Shown here in pieces: positions 1 through 8,412 of a stretch of DNA of 64,000 nucleotides. The position numbers were made by a program, and so were the translations under genes. The notes beneath the pieces are model-generated. The model was not told the origin of the DNA. It worked only from the letters and a program-made list of their open reading frames with translations, and ran no database searches. Position 1 is the first letter of the stretch, and each line of letters begins with the position of its first letter. The DNA is from Sphingomonas sp. (GTDB taxonomy: Bacteria > Pseudomonadota > Alphaproteobacteria > Sphingomonadales > Sphingomonadaceae): contig NZ_JAPKNM010000068.1 of NCBI RefSeq assembly GCF_026460985.1, positions 28,177-92,176 of the forward strand, written 5' to 3'.

Positions 1-510
1 CAGCGCGGTGCGATTGGGCGTGGAGAGGATCATCAGCCCGCCGGGCGCGAGCGCGTCGGCGAGGCCGGCGACGAAGGCCGCGGGGTTCGCGACATGCTCG
101 ATCACTTCCATCGAAGTGACGAGGTCGAAGCGGCGGCCCGGCAGGTCCTCGATCCCCCCCGCGACATATTCCACGTCGAGGCCCATCGCGGCGGCGTGCG
201 CGCGGGCGGCGCCGATATTCTCGGGCGCGGCGTCGAGCCCCGTGACCCGCGCGCCCATCCGCGCGAGCGGCTCGGCGAGCAGCCCGGCGCCGCAGCCGAC
301 GTCGAGCGCGGTCTTCCCCGCGAGCGGCGCGAACGACATGCCGTCGCCGTCCCAGTGCGCGTCGATCACTTCGCGGACATAAGCGAGCCGCGCGGGATTC
401 AGGCGGTGGAGCATCGCCGACGAACCGCGCGGATTCCACCAGTCGGCGGCGAGCCTGCCGAAATGCTCAGCTTCACTCGGGTCAATAGTTGCTTTGGTTG
501 CGTTCGCCAT
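1..510 (-). CDS. ubiG: Ubiquinone O-methyltransferase UbiG (3' part beyond window)
   Basis: The reading frame begins with ATG at 508-510 on the minus strand and runs off the left edge, so only about 170 N-terminal residues are visible. It has the UbiG start pattern (DPSEAEHF, then DWWNPRGS and LNPARLAYV) followed by the class I SAM-binding motif DVGCGAGLLAEPLARMGA and a downstream TSMEVIEHV. UbiG performs the two O-methylations of ubiquinone synthesis at the membrane surface. It is divergent from lysC with 58 bp between the two starts. The C-terminus is missing because of the window edge, not because of a mutation. Confidence 0.93.
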   Translation of the reverse strand, partial: MANATKATIDPSEAEHFGRLAADWWNPRGSSAMLHRLNPARLAYVREVIDAHWDGDGMSFAPLAGKTALDVGCGAGLLAEPLARMGARVTGLDAAPENIGAARAHAAAMGLDVEYVAGGIEDLPGRRFDLVTSMEVIEHVANPAAFVAGLADALAPGGLMILSTPNRTAL

Positions 511-568
511 GGCCCGCTCCTATCAGGCCGCCTCATCCTACCCAAGGCCCGGAAAACAAGCACCCGAC

Positions 569-1849
569 ATGGCACGCATCGTGATGAAGTTCGGCGGCAC
601 CTCGATGGCCGGCATCGAGCGCATCCGCAATGTGGCCGCGCGCGTCAAACGCGAGTGGGAGGCCGGCAACCAGGTCGCCGTGGTGGTCTCCGCGATGGCG
701 GGCGAGACCGACCGGCTGGTCGGCTTCTGCCGCGAGGCGAGCTCGCTCTACGATCCGCGCGAATATGACGTGGTCGTCTCGAGCGGCGAGCAGATCACCA
801 GCGGGCTGCTCGCGATGACGCTCCAGGCGATCGGCGTGCCGGCGCGCTCGTGGCTGGGATCGCAGGTCGCGATCTGGACCGACGCCGCGCACGCCAAGGC
901 GCGCATCAAGTCGATCGATTCGCGCGGGCTGGAAGAGGGCTGGGCGCGCGGCGAAGTGGCGGTGATCCCCGGCTTCCAGGGCGTGACGAACGATGAGACC
1001 GGCCGCGTCACCACGCTCGGCCGCGGCGGATCGGACACCAGCGCGGTGGCGGTGGCGGCGGCGATCAAGGCCGATCGCTGCGACATCTACACCGACGTGG
1101 ACGGCGTCTACACCACCGATCCGCGCATCGTGCCGAGGGCGCGCAAGCTCAAGAAGGTCACGTACGAGGAAATGCTGGAGCTCGCCAGCGTCGGGGCCAA
1201 GGTGCTTCAGACGCGCTCGGTGGGCCTGGCGATGAAGGAACAGGTCCGCGTCCAGGTGCTTTCGTCGTTCACCGGCGAGAATGCGCCGATGGCGGACACA
1301 TTGCCCGGAACGATGATCGTGGGCGAAGAGGAGATTCAGGACGTGGAAAGCCAGCTCATCACCGGCATTGCGCACGACAAGAACGAAGCCAAGATCACGC
1401 TGACCGCGGTGCCGGACAAGCCCGGCGCCGTCGCTTCGATCTTCACCCCGCTCGCCGACGCGAACATCAACGTCGACATGATCATCCAGAATATCGCGCA
1501 CCAGAGCGCGGGGTCCGCGAGCGCGACCGACGTGACCTTCACCGTGCCCGCCGCCGACCTCGCCCGTTCGATCGAGGCGCTCAACCAGTCCAAGGCGGAC
1601 ATCGGTTTCGCCGAGCTGCTCCAGGACACGCGCGTCGCCAAGATCTCGGTGGTCGGCGTGGGCATGCGCAGCCATGCCGGCGTCGCCGCGACGATGTTCA
1701 AGACTTTGGGCGCGCGCGGGATCAACATCCAGGCGATCACGACCAGCGAGATCAAGGTCTCGGTGCTGATCGACGAGGACGAGACCGAGCTGGCGGTGCG
1801 CGTGCTCCACACCGCCTACGGCCTCGACGCGGAAGACACCGCGGCCTGA
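569..1849 (+). CDS. lysC: Aspartate kinase
   Basis: This 426-residue protein phosphorylates aspartate, the first step to lysine, threonine, methionine and diaminopimelate. The kinase signature KFGGTSM lies at residues 7-13, the amino-acid-kinase fold follows with GRGGSDTSA, and two ACT domains occupy roughly residues 260-420 (one contains PDKPGAVASIFTPLADANI), where feedback inhibitors bind. The open frame extends upstream to 494, but the ATG at 569 fits the family length and begins directly before the KFGGTS motif. The length is normal for an aspartate kinase of the LysC alpha/beta type, and no homoserine dehydrogenase domain is fused to it. Confidence 0.96.
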   Translation: MARIVMKFGGTSMAGIERIRNVAARVKREWEAGNQVAVVVSAMAGETDRLVGFCREASSLYDPREYDVVVSSGEQITSGLLAMTLQAIGVPARSWLGSQVAIWTDAAHAKARIKSIDSRGLEEGWARGEVAVIPGFQGVTNDETGRVTTLGRGGSDTSAVAVAAAIKADRCDIYTDVDGVYTTDPRIVPRARKLKKVTYEEMLELASVGAKVLQTRSVGLAMKEQVRVQVLSSFTGENAPMADTLPGTMIVGEEEIQDVESQLITGIAHDKNEAKITLTAVPDKPGAVASIFTPLADANINVDMIIQNIAHQSAGSASATDVTFTVPAADLARSIEALNQSKADIGFAELLQDTRVAKISVVGVGMRSHAGVAATMFKTLGARGINIQAITTSEIKVSVLIDEDETELAVRVLHTAYGLDAEDTAA

Positions 1850-1858
1850 CATCTTTCC

Positions 1859-1874
1859 GCCGCCTTCGGGCGGC
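1859..1874 (+). terminator. Small UUCG-loop hairpin after lysC
   Basis: GCCGCC and GGCGGC form a 6-bp perfect stem closed by a TTCG tetraloop, 10 bp after the lysC stop. No T-tract follows, so it may be only a weak terminator or an mRNA 3' end stabiliser. Confidence 0.4.
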
Positions 1875-1889
1875 ATCGCTCGCCTCGCC

Positions 1890-2684
1890 TTGTCCGTAGC
1901 CGAGTCCATCGAAACGCGCCCGAGCGCCACCCGCCGGCTGCGCGCATCGCTCAGGCAGCGCGGCATGGCATTCGCGCTCGCGCTCTTCGTCGAGCTGCTG
2001 GTGGCGCTGCTGCTGTGGTTCCTCGCGCCGACCATTCCCGGCAAGGACAAGGGCGATGTGCCGACCGTCTTCGGCATCGAGGGCCCGTCCGGCGAGCGCG
2101 AAGCGGCGGATCGGAAGGAAGAGAAGGCGCAGGAGCGCAAGGCGGCGAGCGGCAAGCCCAAGCCGGCCCCGCCGAAACCGGTCGAGCCGCCGCCCCAGGC
2201 GCCCGAGCCGCCGGTGGTCGAGCTGCCCCCCGGGTTCGTCCGCATGACGCGCTCCGAATACCGGGCCGCCGACATCGCCGGAAAAGGCTCCGCGCCACGC
2301 GCCGCGCCGGAAGGCGAGGCGGCCGCGTCGGCCGAATCGGGCAGCCGGCCCGGCGACAGCCAAGTCGTCGGCAAGGCGCCCAATGGCGAGCCGCTCTACG
2401 CCGCCGAATGGTATCGACGGCCACGGGACGCCGAGCTCTCGCCCTATATCTCGAGCCGCGCGCGCGGCCCGGGCTGGGGGCTGATCGCCTGCCGGACGGT
2501 GACCGACCACCGCGTCGAGGATTGCCAGGAGCTGGGCGAGGGTCCGCGCGGATCGGGCTATGCCGGTGCGGTCCGCCAGGCCGCGTGGCAGTTCCGCGTG
2601 CGCGCGCCGCGCGTCGGCGGCAAGGAGCTGATCGGCACCTGGGTGAGCATCCGCATCACCTATGGCAATGTGAAGGACGAGTGA
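1890..2684 (+). CDS. TonB-like envelope protein
   Basis: This 264-residue protein has a short basic N-terminus, one membrane segment at about residues 26-47, a charged linker, and a Pro/Lys-rich spacer (PKPAPPKPVEPPPQAPEPP) before a C-terminal globular domain of about 100 residues. That layout is that of TonB-type energy transducers that span the periplasm, but the C-terminal domain (AEWYRRPRDAELSPYI, later ACRTV and CQEL) lacks a clear TonB YP motif. It is therefore described by architecture only. The start used is TTG at 1890, the first start after the lysC stop that includes the membrane segment. The two cysteines in the C-terminal domain could form a disulfide bond. Confidence 0.65.
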   Translation: MSVAESIETRPSATRRLRASLRQRGMAFALALFVELLVALLLWFLAPTIPGKDKGDVPTVFGIEGPSGEREAADRKEEKAQERKAASGKPKPAPPKPVEPPPQAPEPPVVELPPGFVRMTRSEYRAADIAGKGSAPRAAPEGEAAASAESGSRPGDSQVVGKAPNGEPLYAAEWYRRPRDAELSPYISSRARGPGWGLIACRTVTDHRVEDCQELGEGPRGSGYAGAVRQAAWQFRVRAPRVGGKELIGTWVSIRITYGNVKDE

Positions 2685-2735
2685 GCGGCGTTCCGGCTTG
2701 CCCCGATACCGCCGACGCGGCTAGGCCCTGCCGCC

Positions 2736-3767
2736 ATGACCACAAATAGCACGATCGGCGCCGAGCGCCTGGCCCGCCGCATGACGCGCGGATGCGAATT
2801 CCTGGGCAGCGAAGTCGCGATCATGTGCGGCGCGATGTCGTGGGTGAGCGAGCGCAACCTCGTCGCGGCGATGTCCAACGCGGGCGGCTTCGGGTTGATC
2901 GCCTGCGGGGCGATGACCCCCGAATTGCTCGACAAGGAGATCGCCGGCACCAAGGCGCTGACGACCAGGCCCTTCGGCGTCAACCTGATCACGATGCACC
3001 CGCAGCTGCTCGAGCTGATCGCGGTGTGCAAGAAGCACAATATCACGCATGTCGTGCTCGCGGGCGGCCTGCCGCCTGCGGGAAGCCTCGACGCGATCAA
3101 GGAATTCGGCGCGAAGCTGATCTGCTTCGCGCCCGCGCTGAGCCTTGCCAAGAAGCTGATCCGCTCGGGCGTCGACGCATTGGTGGTCGAGGGCATGGAA
3201 GCGGGCGGGCATATCGGCCCGGTCTCGACCAGCGTGCTCGCGCAGGAGATCCTGCCCGAGGTCGCCGCCCAGGTCCCGGTGTTCGTCGCCGGGGGGATCG
3301 GCCGTGGCGAGGCGATCGCGGGCTATCTCGACATGGGCGCGGCGGGCGTCCAGCTCGGCACGCGCTTCGTCTGCGCGACCGAGAGCATCGCGCACGCCAA
3401 CTTCAAGAAGGCGTTCATCCGGGCCTCGGCGCGCGATGCCGTCGCCAGCGTCCAGATCGATCCGCGGCTGCCGGTGATCCCCGTCCGCGCGCTCAAGAAT
3501 GCCGGCGGCGAGCTGTTCACCGCCAAGCAGCGCGAAGTCGCCCAGTTGCTCGACGACGGCAAGGTCGAGATGATGGAGGCCCAGCTCCAGATCGAACATT
3601 ATTGGGCGGGCGCGCTGCGCCGCGCGGTGATCGACGGCGATATCGAGCACGGCTCGGTGATGGCGGGCCAGTCGGTCGGCATGGTCACCCGCGAAGAGCC
3701 CGTCGCCGAGATCATCGCGACGCTGATGGCCGAGGCCGCGCACGCGCTGGAGAAGCGCGCGGCGTAA
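2736..3767 (+). CDS. Nitronate monooxygenase family flavoprotein
   Basis: The 343-residue protein is an FMN-dependent TIM-barrel enzyme of the 2-nitropropane dioxygenase/nitronate monooxygenase superfamily, which oxidises alkyl nitronates; enoyl-ACP reductase FabK shares the fold. It shows an N-terminal substrate loop (PIMCGAMSWVS-like, residues 29-38), the motif EAGGHIG at 155-161 with the likely catalytic His159, the phosphate-binding GGIGRG at 186-191, and GAAGVQLGTRF. The family assignment is secure; the substrate is not, and a FabK-like reductase cannot be excluded from sequence alone. It converges on the HAAS-domain gene across a REP-like palindrome. Confidence 0.85.
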   Translation: MTTNSTIGAERLARRMTRGCEFLGSEVAIMCGAMSWVSERNLVAAMSNAGGFGLIACGAMTPELLDKEIAGTKALTTRPFGVNLITMHPQLLELIAVCKKHNITHVVLAGGLPPAGSLDAIKEFGAKLICFAPALSLAKKLIRSGVDALVVEGMEAGGHIGPVSTSVLAQEILPEVAAQVPVFVAGGIGRGEAIAGYLDMGAAGVQLGTRFVCATESIAHANFKKAFIRASARDAVASVQIDPRLPVIPVRALKNAGGELFTAKQREVAQLLDDGKVEMMEAQLQIEHYWAGALRRAVIDGDIEHGSVMAGQSVGMVTREEPVAEIIATLMAEAAHALEKRAA

Positions 3768-3780
3768 AAGGGTTTACTTC

Positions 3781-3808
3781 CGTCATCCCCGCCTGCGCGG
3801 GGATGACG
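3781..3808. repeat. REP-like palindrome (single unit)
   Basis: Two perfect 12-base arms, CGTCATCCCCGC and its complement, flank a 4-base loop. It sits between two convergent genes and could end transcription from both sides. It belongs to the same family as the paired repeats at 23622, 35375, 44112 and 50452. Confidence 0.85.
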
Positions 3809-3818
3809 CTTGAAGGGG

Positions 3819-4787
3819 TTAGGCTGCGAAGGAAACTTCACGGCCCCCGCGGGCGAGCTTCCACAGCTCGCCCAGCGCCTGCAGCGCCATGATCACCGCC
3901 AGGACGATCAAAGTGATGCGGATCGACAGGTCCAGGCTCTCGCTCAGCCGCGCGACGTCGGCCGAGCCGGTTCCGATCGCCACGACCGTCACCCAGGCGC
4001 CCGCCTGGTAGAGCCCCGCGACGAGGGCGATCGCCGCGACGGAGATCGCGATCGCCAGCACCGCATTGGTCCGGCGCAGGTGCGGCAGCAGCCATTTGGC
4101 GAGATTGGCGACGAACTGCGCCGTGGCGAGCAGCAGGATCGGCAGATAATAGTCCTCCCAAACCGGCGCGGGCTCGATGCGGAAGGTGTCGCTCGCCGCG
4201 ACCACGGGCAAGTGGATCACGCCGGTCCACCAGAGCAGGAAGGCGAGCCCCATCCCGACTTCGAACGCGGCTTCCCATTGCCCCTTGCGCCGGGCGAGCG
4301 GCACGGGAAGATGCTCGGGGGTCCAGCGATAGAGCTGGTCGACCGGGCCGCCATAGCGCTCGAACAGCGCGAAGCCGAGCGTAACCACCGCCACCGCGGT
4401 AAGGAAGAAGTCCCAGAGATTGCCGGTGATCCGTGCGAACATCCGCACCAGATCGCCGTCGCCGAGCGCCGCCGAGATCGCGCCGACCGCGACCAGCGAG
4501 ATCGCGCCGATGGAGAGCACCACACGCAACGCGAAGAGATAGAAGGGGAAGATCTCGGGCCCGATCAGATATTGCTGGGGGCGGTAGCGCGCCGCGATCA
4601 CCAGCGGATGGCCGAACTCGCGGAGCAACGCGGTCAGCTCGTCGCGCCCCAGCGGCCGCCCGAGCGCGTCTTCCCGCGCTTCCTGCCGCGTCGCGAGCTC
4701 GTCGTGGAGCTCGGCGATGATGTCGTCGGCCTTGTCCGCCGGCAGGTTCTGCCGGACCGACGCGAGATAGCGTTCGATGAGGTCCAT
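3819..4787 (-). CDS. HAAS-domain multi-pass membrane protein
   Basis: The 322-residue protein begins with a soluble region of about 80 residues (MDLIERYLASV, DDIIAELHDELATR, LLREFGHP) that matches the HAAS signalling domain usually paired with PadR regulators. The rest is about six hydrophobic segments of an integral inner-membrane protein. ATG at 4785-4787 was chosen over longer upstream frames because it overlaps the PadR stop codon (TGATG), the usual layout for translational coupling. In this family the PadR repressor and the membrane partner form one operon that responds to envelope or drug stress. The precise function here is unknown. Confidence 0.75.
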   Translation of the reverse strand: MDLIERYLASVRQNLPADKADDIIAELHDELATRQEAREDALGRPLGRDELTALLREFGHPLVIAARYRPQQYLIGPEIFPFYLFALRVVLSIGAISLVAVGAISAALGDGDLVRMFARITGNLWDFFLTAVAVVTLGFALFERYGGPVDQLYRWTPEHLPVPLARRKGQWEAAFEVGMGLAFLLWWTGVIHLPVVAASDTFRIEPAPVWEDYYLPILLLATAQFVANLAKWLLPHLRRTNAVLAIAISVAAIALVAGLYQAGAWVTVVAIGTGSADVARLSESLDLSIRITLIVLAVIMALQALGELWKLARGGREVSFAA

Positions 4788-5143
4788 CACTTGTCCTTTC
4801 CGGTAAGCCGCAGGATCGATTCCGAGATCGCGTTCCATTCGCCGAGCAGCCGGGCGAGGATCTCGAGCCCGTCGGGGGAGAGCCGGTAGAAGCGCTTGTT
4901 GCGCTTCGCTTCCTCGCGCCATTCGCTGGTGAGCAGCCCCTGCGCCTCGAGCCGGCGCAGCAGCGGATAGAGCGCGCCTTCGTCGATCGGCAGCCCCGCT
5001 TCCTCGAGGCTGGTGCGCAACGTGTAGCCGTAGCGCTCCTCGCGCAGCGCCCCGAGCACCGCCAGCACCAGCGAGCCGCGCCGGAGCTCGACGCGCAGCT
5101 TTTCGAACAGGTCTTCCTCAATGGGCACTGCCGTGTCTCGCAT
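4787..5143 (-). CDS. PadR-family transcriptional regulator
   Basis: This 118-residue protein has the compact winged-helix PadR fold: LRRGSLVLAVLGALREERYGY, then LPIDEGALYPLLRRLEAQGLL and EEAKRNKRFYRLSPDG. PadR proteins are dimeric repressors, usually autoregulated. An alternative start at 5191 would add 16 atypical residues (rich in Cys, Ile and Thr); the start at 5143 gives the usual length and lies next to direct repeats that look like an operator. The gene is immediately followed by, and coupled to, the HAAS membrane protein gene. Confidence 0.88.
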   Translation of the reverse strand: MRDTAVPIEEDLFEKLRVELRRGSLVLAVLGALREERYGYTLRTSLEEAGLPIDEGALYPLLRRLEAQGLLTSEWREEAKRNKRFYRLSPDGLEILARLLGEWNAISESILRLTGKDK

Positions 5144-5178
5144 GGTATGTGTTACACACTGTATATCGCATAGTATGT
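5138..5178 (-). promoter_or_regulatory. Candidate PadR operator with direct repeats
   Basis: Read on the minus strand, ACATACTATGCGA (5166-5178) and ACATACCATGCGA (5138-5150) are 13-base direct repeats differing at one base, 28 bp apart. Between them lies the dyad TGTGT-T-ACACA at 5148-5158. The downstream repeat covers the assumed start codon of the PadR gene. PadR operators usually contain ATGT/ACAT half-sites, which occur here, so autoregulation is likely but inferred. Confidence 0.5.
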
Positions 5179-5300
5179 ATATCTGCAACATCCGGAATGT
5201 TGCGTATCGGAATTCCGCTAAACCCCTGATTTCCCCGCGCTCTCTATAATGGAATCACGGGTCGGGCACGTGATCCCCACGCCGATCCGGGGGGTGGATT

Positions 5301-5963
5301 ATGAAGCGATTCGCACGATTCCTCTCGTCCTTCGCCGCAGCGACCTTGTTCGCGACGCCGGCCTGCGCCCAGATCTGGAATGCGGCCCCGACGCCGCCCG
5401 CGGGCGCGGCCCCGAACCAGCTGATCCCGGGACGCGACGCCGAGGGCAATTACGTTACGCCGAACCAGCGGCTGAGCCGCGACGAGACCAGCTGGCACGT
5501 CCGCGCCGCGCTCAACGTCGCCGCGCTCGGCTGCCGCGACGCCGCCGAGTTGGAGACGGTCGCCGCGTATAACCGCCTGCTCCGCCAGCAGCGCGCGACG
5601 CTCGCCGCCGCCGATGCCGGCGTGAAGAGCCAGTATCGCGCGCGCCACGGCGCCGAATGGGAAAGCGCGCACGACCGCCAGATGACGCGCGTCTACAATT
5701 TCTTCGCGCAGCCGACCGCGCATGACGGCTTCTGCATGGCCGCGCGCGACGTGCTCGCCCGCACCGATGCCGTGCTGCCCGGCCAGTTCGCCGATTTCGC
5801 CGCCGAGGTGCTGCCGCAGCTCGAGGCACCCTTCACCGATTTCTATCGCGAATATGACGCCTATCGCGTCGCTTATGCCGAGTGGCGCATGGGCGGCCGG
5901 CCTTCGGTCGCCCTGGCCGTGGCGGACACCAGCCCGCCGGGCCCAGACGCCCTGTTTCCCTAA
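5301..5963 (+). CDS. Exported protein of unknown function
   Basis: The 220-residue product has a clear signal peptide (positively charged MKRFAR, hydrophobic core, cleavage after ATPACA near residue 23). The mature part has two widely spaced cysteines and helical, charged stretches (ETVAAYNRLLRQQRATLAAAD), ending in a low-complexity tail. A strong purine-rich ribosome site (GGGGGGTGG) precedes ATG. A perfect TATAAT lies at 5245-5250, 51 bp upstream, without a recognisable -35 box. I do not recognise the family. It lies alone between the divergent PadR gene and ptsP. Confidence 0.75.
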   Translation: MKRFARFLSSFAAATLFATPACAQIWNAAPTPPAGAAPNQLIPGRDAEGNYVTPNQRLSRDETSWHVRAALNVAALGCRDAAELETVAAYNRLLRQQRATLAAADAGVKSQYRARHGAEWESAHDRQMTRVYNFFAQPTAHDGFCMAARDVLARTDAVLPGQFADFAAEVLPQLEAPFTDFYREYDAYRVAYAEWRMGGRPSVALAVADTSPPGPDALFP

Positions 5964-6024
5964 GGTTCGTCCTTTGTCTCGCGGGACAATGGCGTAGGCC
6001 CCCGCAATCTGTTAGCGCGGGGGC

Positions 6025-8304
6025 ATGGCCCTCACTGCCGCCGCTTCCGCCCGCGAGATCCTCACCCGCCTCCACGACGTGATGGCGAAACGGCTGCCTG
6101 CGCAGTCGAAGCTCAACTCGGTGGCGGAGATCATCGGCACCACGCTCGATAGCGAGGTCTGCTCGATCTACCTGCTGCGCGAGGGCGTGCTCGAATTGTT
6201 CGCGACCCGCGGGCTCGACCAGGAGGCCGTCCACGTCACCAAGCTCGCGCTCGGCGAGGGCCTGGTCGGCACCATCGCCGCCAATGTCGAGACGCTCAAC
6301 CTCGACGAGGCGGCGGCGCATCCCGATTTCGCCTATCGCCCCGAGACGGGCGAGGACCGCTTCCACAGCTTCGCTGGCGTGCCGATCATCCGTCGCGAGC
6401 GCGCGGTGGGCGTGCTCGCGGTCCAGCATGTCGAACCGCGCCGCTACGCCGATGTCGAGATCGAGGCGCTGCAGACGGTGGCGATGGTGCTCTCCGAGCT
6501 GATCGCCAATGCCGACCTGATCGACACCGCGGCCGGGGTCGGCACCGACCGGCCGCAATCGACCGGGGCGACCCACGCCAAGGGGTTCAAGCTGGTCGAG
6601 GGGATGGCGGCGGGCGTCGCGGTGTTCCACCAGCCGCGCATCACGATCGAGCACACGGTCGCCGAGGACATCGAAGTCGAGCGCCACCGCGTCTATGCCG
6701 CGTTCGACAAGATGCGCGACCAGATCGAGCGCATGGCCAGCCAGGCCGAGTTCGGCGGCGGCGGCGAGCATGACGAGGTCCTCGCGACCTACAAGATGTT
6801 CGCCTATGACGAAGGCTGGAGCCGCCGGATCAACGAGGCGATCGATTCCGGCCTCACCGCCGAGGCCGCGATCGAGCGCGTCCAGCAGCGCACCCGGATG
6901 CGGATGCGCGAGATCGACGATCCGCTGTTGCGCGACCGGATGCACGACCTGGAGGACCTCTCCAACCGGCTGCTCCGCATCGTCTCGGGCCAATTGGGCA
7001 CCGCCGCGCAGATGGGCCTGCGGAACGATTCGATCCTGATCGCGCGCAATCTGGGTCCTGCCGAACTGCTCGAATATGACCGCCGCCGCCTGAAGGGCGT
7101 GGTGCTCGAGGAAGGCTCGCTCACCGCGCACGTCACCATCGTCGCGCGCGCGATGGGCGTGCCCGTGCTCGGCCGCGTCCGCGACGTGCGGCGGCTGATC
7201 GCCGAGGGCGACATGCTGCTCCTCGACACCGCCGAGGAGAGCCTGTTCGTCCGCCCGAGCACGGCGATGCAGGAGGCGTTCGAGGCGAAGCTCGCGCTCA
7301 GCCAGAAGCGCCGCGCCGCCTTCGCCCAGTTGCGCGGCGAGCTGCCGGTGACCGGCGACGGGCATCGCATCACCGTGATGGTCAATGCCGGCCTGCGCGA
7401 CGATCTCGCCGCTCTGGACCTGACCGGCGCCGACGGGATCGGGCTGTTCCGCACCGAGTTCCAGTTCCTCGTATCGGCGACCCTGCCCCAGCGCGAGGCG
7501 CAGAAGCGGCTGTACAAGGACGTGCTCGAGGCCGCGGGCGAGCGTCCGGTGGTGTTCCGCACCGTCGATATCGGCGGCGACAAGGCGCTTCCCTATCTCA
7601 ACCATGACGAGGACGGGGACGAGGAGAACCCGGCGATGGGCTGGCGCGCGCTGCGGCTCGCGCTCGACCGCGACGGCCTGATGAAGGCCCAGGCGCGCGC
7701 GCTGATCGAGGCCGGCGCGGGCCGCACGCTCAACATCATGTTCCCGATGGTCTCCGAGCCCTGGGAGTTCGACGCGGCGCGCGACCTGTTCGAAGCGCAG
7801 CGCGCCTGGCTCGCCGCGCGCGGGCGCAAGATGCCGACCGAGATCCGCTACGGCGCGATGCTCGAGGTGCCGGCGCTCGCCGAAGTGCTCGACATATTGC
7901 TGCCCAGGATCGACTTCCTGTCGATCGGCACCAACGACCTCACCCAGTTCCTGTTCGCCGCCGATCGCGCGCATCCCAAGCTGGCGCTGCGTTACGATTG
8001 GCTGAGCCCGTCGATCCTGCGCTTCCTCAAGCGCGTGGTCGACCAGGCGCATGCCGCGGAGGTGCCGGTGGCGGTGTGCGGCGAGATGGGCGGGCGCCCG
8101 CTCGAAGCCATGGCGCTGATCGGGCTCGGGATCGACCGGCTCTCGATCACCCCGGCGGCGGTGGGGCCGATCAAGGCGATGGTCCGCTCGCTCGATCGCG
8201 GCGCGCTGATCGGCGCGATGGGACCATGGCTCGCCGACCCCCGCACGCCGCTGCGCGACATGCTCGCCGCCTGGGCGACTGAGCATTCGGTCGAACTGGC
8301 CTGA
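6025..8304 (+). CDS. ptsP: PEP-protein phosphotransferase PtsP (nitrogen PTS enzyme I)
   Basis: The 759-residue protein has an N-terminal GAF sensor domain (about residues 20-155) followed by the full enzyme I module. Visible landmarks are the phosphorylated histidine in SLTAHVTIVARA (about His369), the PEP-binding GIGLFRTEFQFL, the metal and substrate region DFLSIGTNDLTQFLFAADR and the cysteine motif AVCGEMGGRPLEA. It takes phosphate from PEP and passes it to NPr and EIIA-Ntr, a regulatory cascade linked to nitrogen and potassium balance rather than sugar import. The GAF domain distinguishes it from sugar-type PtsI. Its partner genes are not in this window. Confidence 0.95.
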   Translation: MALTAAASAREILTRLHDVMAKRLPAQSKLNSVAEIIGTTLDSEVCSIYLLREGVLELFATRGLDQEAVHVTKLALGEGLVGTIAANVETLNLDEAAAHPDFAYRPETGEDRFHSFAGVPIIRRERAVGVLAVQHVEPRRYADVEIEALQTVAMVLSELIANADLIDTAAGVGTDRPQSTGATHAKGFKLVEGMAAGVAVFHQPRITIEHTVAEDIEVERHRVYAAFDKMRDQIERMASQAEFGGGGEHDEVLATYKMFAYDEGWSRRINEAIDSGLTAEAAIERVQQRTRMRMREIDDPLLRDRMHDLEDLSNRLLRIVSGQLGTAAQMGLRNDSILIARNLGPAELLEYDRRRLKGVVLEEGSLTAHVTIVARAMGVPVLGRVRDVRRLIAEGDMLLLDTAEESLFVRPSTAMQEAFEAKLALSQKRRAAFAQLRGELPVTGDGHRITVMVNAGLRDDLAALDLTGADGIGLFRTEFQFLVSATLPQREAQKRLYKDVLEAAGERPVVFRTVDIGGDKALPYLNHDEDGDEENPAMGWRALRLALDRDGLMKAQARALIEAGAGRTLNIMFPMVSEPWEFDAARDLFEAQRAWLAARGRKMPTEIRYGAMLEVPALAEVLDILLPRIDFLSIGTNDLTQFLFAADRAHPKLALRYDWLSPSILRFLKRVVDQAHAAEVPVAVCGEMGGRPLEAMALIGLGIDRLSITPAAVGPIKAMVRSLDRGALIGAMGPWLADPRTPLRDMLAAWATEHSVELA

Positions 8305-8332
8305 TCTTTCGCCCGATTTGCTAGCGGCAGCG

Positions 8333-8407
8333 TTGACAGGGCCTGTCGCCTGAGGGACACCCGCGCAAAGGCGGGAGCGAACCGGGCCGCAACCCTTCCG
8401 CCGGAGG
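8333..8407 (+). promoter_or_regulatory. Structured 5' leader with SD-pairing hairpin
   Basis: Before the RodZ-like gene there is a dyad GACAGG-G-CCTGTC (8335-8347) that includes a TTGACA (8333-8338), then a hairpin CCCGC/GCGGG (about 8360-8375), and finally CTTCC (8395-8399) that can pair with the Shine-Dalgarno GGAGG (8403-8407) across a 3-base loop. I could not match it to any known riboswitch class, so it is reported only as a structured leader. Confidence 0.45.
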
Positions 8408-8412
8408 CTAGA

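Noticed and set aside
2736..3767. Enoyl-ACP reductase FabK
   Set aside because: The fold is shared, but there is no fatty-acid gene context; the broader nitronate monooxygenase label is safer.
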